NCBI GenBank assembly: GCA_052390275.1
Contig: JBQTHD010000046.1
Span: forward strand, 1 to 7,117
Source: JBQTHD01 sp052390275
Lineage (GTDB): Bacteria; Actinomycetota; Acidimicrobiia; Acidimicrobiales; AC-14
Reading direction: 5' to 3'
Length of the DNA stretch: 7,117 nucleotides
The notes under the pieces were generated by a model that saw only the letters and a program-made list of their open reading frames with translations, had not been told where the DNA came from and did not search any database. Below, in pieces: positions 5,329 to 7,117 of this stretch. Positions within the stretch are counted from its first letter, which is position 1; each line of letters opens with the position of its first letter. The translations under genes were made by a program, and so were the position numbers.

Positions 5329-7117
5329 TCACTCACGGGGTTGGGCCAGCTTGTAGGCCACGAAGCGGGGGTCGCCCCGGGTGCGGATGCGGACGGTGCC
5401 GTCGCCCACCTCGTCCGGCTCCACCGGGGTGAGACCGGGGGTCCGGCCCCCGCCGCCGGCGCCGGCCGGTCGCCAGGCGCCGGTGGTCCAGTGGTACACC
5501 TCGACCGCCGGCGAGAAGGGGCCGTACTCCAGTTGGCGGGGGTAGGCGCCGGCCAGGCCACCCAGGTCGTGGACGGCCACCGTGCTCCCGGCCGGCTCCA
5601 GGAAGCTGGCCACCAGCCGGGCGTCGGTCGACTGGGCCACCAGAGTCTCGGCGCCGGCCAGTACCACCGGGGCCACGACCACCGTGGTCGCTCCACCGGC
5701 TTGGGTGTCCAGTCCGACGACCACGGCCTGGCCGCTCCGGCTGAACGTCTCCGACGCGGCCGCGAACATCAGCTTCTCCTCGGCCGCGGCCGGTAGCCCC
5801 GATCCGGCCGGCACCCGCCGGGGCCACACGAAGGGAGCGTCGATCTCCAGCGCTTGACCAGGGGCGATGACCTCGGCCAGCCGGGCCACCGCCCCTTCTG
5901 GAAGCTGGGCTCGAAGTAGGCGGACCGCCGTCGCCCGGCGGTTGCGGATGGTTCCCGTCACCCGGAGGCTGCCCAGCTCCGGTGGGCCGGAGCCGGTCAG
6001 GGTCAAGCGGGATTCCAACGCCCCCTCGTGGCCGATCGTCACCCTCTGGACGGCGGACGACGTTGCGGGGCCGGCAGTGGCGCCCGCCAGCCCGGTTCCG
6101 TCCAGGTCGATCACCGATCCACCGCCGCCGGGTGGAGCCGACGCGACCGGCCCGGGTCGGCCGAGAAGGGCCGGGGCCACGAAGGTGGTGGTGAGGGCGC
6201 CCGCAGCCTGTTGGCCGGGGCGCCGGCCGCCGCCGGTGGAGGAGCCCAGGTAGGAGTTGACCAGCACCTCGCCGCCCGGGCCCAGGGTGCGCACCTGCAC
6301 CGCGGCCGGCGCCGGGTGGGGCTGCACCCACCAGAGGGCGGCCACGGCGAGGGCCACGGCCAGGGCCGGGACCGCCGCCGCCCACATCAGTTCGGGCCGG
6401 CGTCGCCGGCGCAAGAGGGCGTAGGCCAGGGGTGGGCCCACCAGGGCGTAGGCCACCAGCAGCCACGACGCGGGCGCCGGCCACTGCGGCCAGCCCGGGG
6501 TGGCCAGCGCCGGCGACCACAGCTGCTCGGGCGGCGCCCGGCCGGACACGCCCTGGCCCGGCTCGAAGCGGTCAAGGGCGGCCAGCAGGGCGTGGCGCCA
6601 GGAGAGATCACGCAGGAAGGAGTCGTCGGCCACCGGCGCGGCCAGCGGGTCGTAGGCCACCTGCACCACCTGGCCGGCGCCGTACCCGGCCTGCACCAGC
6701 AGGGGCGGCCCGCCCGGTGCGGCCAGCAGGGCCCGGCCTCGTCGCAGCTCGCCGGTGATGATCGGCGCCCGGGCGTCGCTGGTGCGGGCCACCAGGTCGG
6801 CGAGAGGGGCCAGCGCGGCCGAGGCCGTGCCGGTGGGGGGCAGCGGCACCAGGGCGTCGGGCACCGAGGCCAGGCTGCGCCGTCCGTCGGCGCCGCCGGC
6901 CAGGACCAGGCTGCCGCCGAAGGCCACGAAGTCGACCACGGCCTGGCGCTGGGCCGCGCTGAGGGCGCCCAAGTCGAAGCGGACCAGCACCATGCAGTCC
7001 AGCCCGGCCAGCAGCAGGGCCGAGGTGGGAAAGTCGCGAGCCGAGGAGATCACCGACAGGCCGGCGCCCTCGGGGCCCACGACGTCGTCCAGGCCGGCCA
7101 GGCTGGCCGGCGCGGCC
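5329..7117 (-). CDS. Double-membrane-span protein with amidotransferase-like N-domain and large exported C-domain, 5' end missing
   Basis: The frame is open to the window edge; 595 residues are visible, and the GTG at 7080 is internal, not a proven start. Visible residues 33-75 contain two hydrophobic strands around 'LDCMVLVRFDLGALS' and a 'FVAFGGSLVLAGG' strand. With the later 'GAGQVVQVAYDPL' strand (146-157), this recalls the Rossmann-like, glutamine-amidotransferase-like domains found in several uncharacterised membrane proteins; no catalytic triad is visible. Two membrane helices follow (about 217-235 and 245-264), joined by an RRRRR loop that should be cytoplasmic. The N-domain and the roughly 330-residue C-terminal domain would therefore both lie outside. 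The C-domain is beta-rich and Gly/Pro/Ala-rich. Nearly all codons end in G or C. I do not recognise a named family. It ends 152 bases before the pilin-propeller start, so cotranscription is possible but not shown. Confidence 0.75.
   Translation of the reverse strand, partial: AAPASLAGLDDVVGPEGAGLSVISSARDFPTSALLLAGLDCMVLVRFDLGALSAAQRQAVVDFVAFGGSLVLAGGADGRRSLASVPDALVPLPPTGTASAALAPLADLVARTSDARAPIITGELRRGRALLAAPGGPPLLVQAGYGAGQVVQVAYDPLAAPVADDSFLRDLSWRHALLAALDRFEPGQGVSGRAPPEQLWSPALATPGWPQWPAPASWLLVAYALVGPPLAYALLRRRRRPELMWAAAVPALAVALAVAALWWVQPHPAPAAVQVRTLGPGGEVLVNSYLGSSTGGGRRPGQQAAGALTTTFVAPALLGRPGPVASAPPGGGGSVIDLDGTGLAGATAGPATSSAVQRVTIGHEGALESRLTLTGSGPPELGSLRVTGTIRNRRATAVRLLRAQLPEGAVARLAEVIAPGQALEIDAPFVWPRRVPAGSGLPAAAEEKLMFAAASETFSRSGQAVVVGLDTQAGGATTVVVAPVVLAGAETLVAQSTDARLVASFLEPAGSTVAVHDLGGLAGAYPRQLEYGPFSPAVEVYHWTTGAWRPAGAGGGGRTPGLTPVEPDEVGDGTVRIRTRGDPRFVAYKLAQPRE

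Overview
The window is a high-GC stretch in which every credible gene lies on the minus strand, so transcription runs from position 7117 towards position 1. Codon use is mostly G/C-ending, two genes begin with GTG through GTGA stop-start overlaps, and almost every product carries an export signal. This fits a high-GC actinobacterium, perhaps an uncultured Acidimicrobiia-like lineage; that placement is inferred from composition and protein style only.

In transcription order the window holds: (1) a membrane protein with its N-terminus cut off by the window edge (5329-7117); (2) a 152-base spacer with two small hairpins, one of them an intrinsic-terminator-like element facing the plus strand; (3) a 513-residue protein (3635-5176) joining a textbook type IV prepilin N-terminus to a complete seven-bladed kelch-like propeller; (4) a small secreted five-cysteine protein (2955-3551) with its own ribosome binding site and a possible promoter; (5) a 14-bp inverted repeat; (6) a membrane-anchored six-bladed Asp-box (BNR/sialidase-like) propeller (1260-2849); (7) a cupredoxin-like lipoprotein (775-1263); (8) a secreted Ig-like protein with a C-terminal membrane anchor (167-778); and (9) the first 29 codons of a small protein (1-87) behind a hairpin that covers its Shine-Dalgarno sequence.

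Genes 6 to 8 are coupled by two successive 4-base GTGA overlaps and are almost certainly one transcription unit. Genes 3 to 8 look like a cell-surface module: a pilin-displayed propeller, a small exported protein, an anchored propeller, an outward-facing copper-type electron carrier or copper binder, and an anchored Ig-like protein. No pilus assembly ATPase, prepilin peptidase or catalytic enzyme lies in the window, so the joint function is unknown. The most notable feature is the pilin-propeller fusion, whose propeller closes by pairing its first and last strands, so the fusion looks like a designed architecture rather than an accident. The distal two thirds of that gene has clearly lower GC than its flanks, which suggests a separate origin.

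No RNA genes, CRISPR arrays, insertion sequences or attachment sites were recognised, and no gap exceeds about 155 bases.
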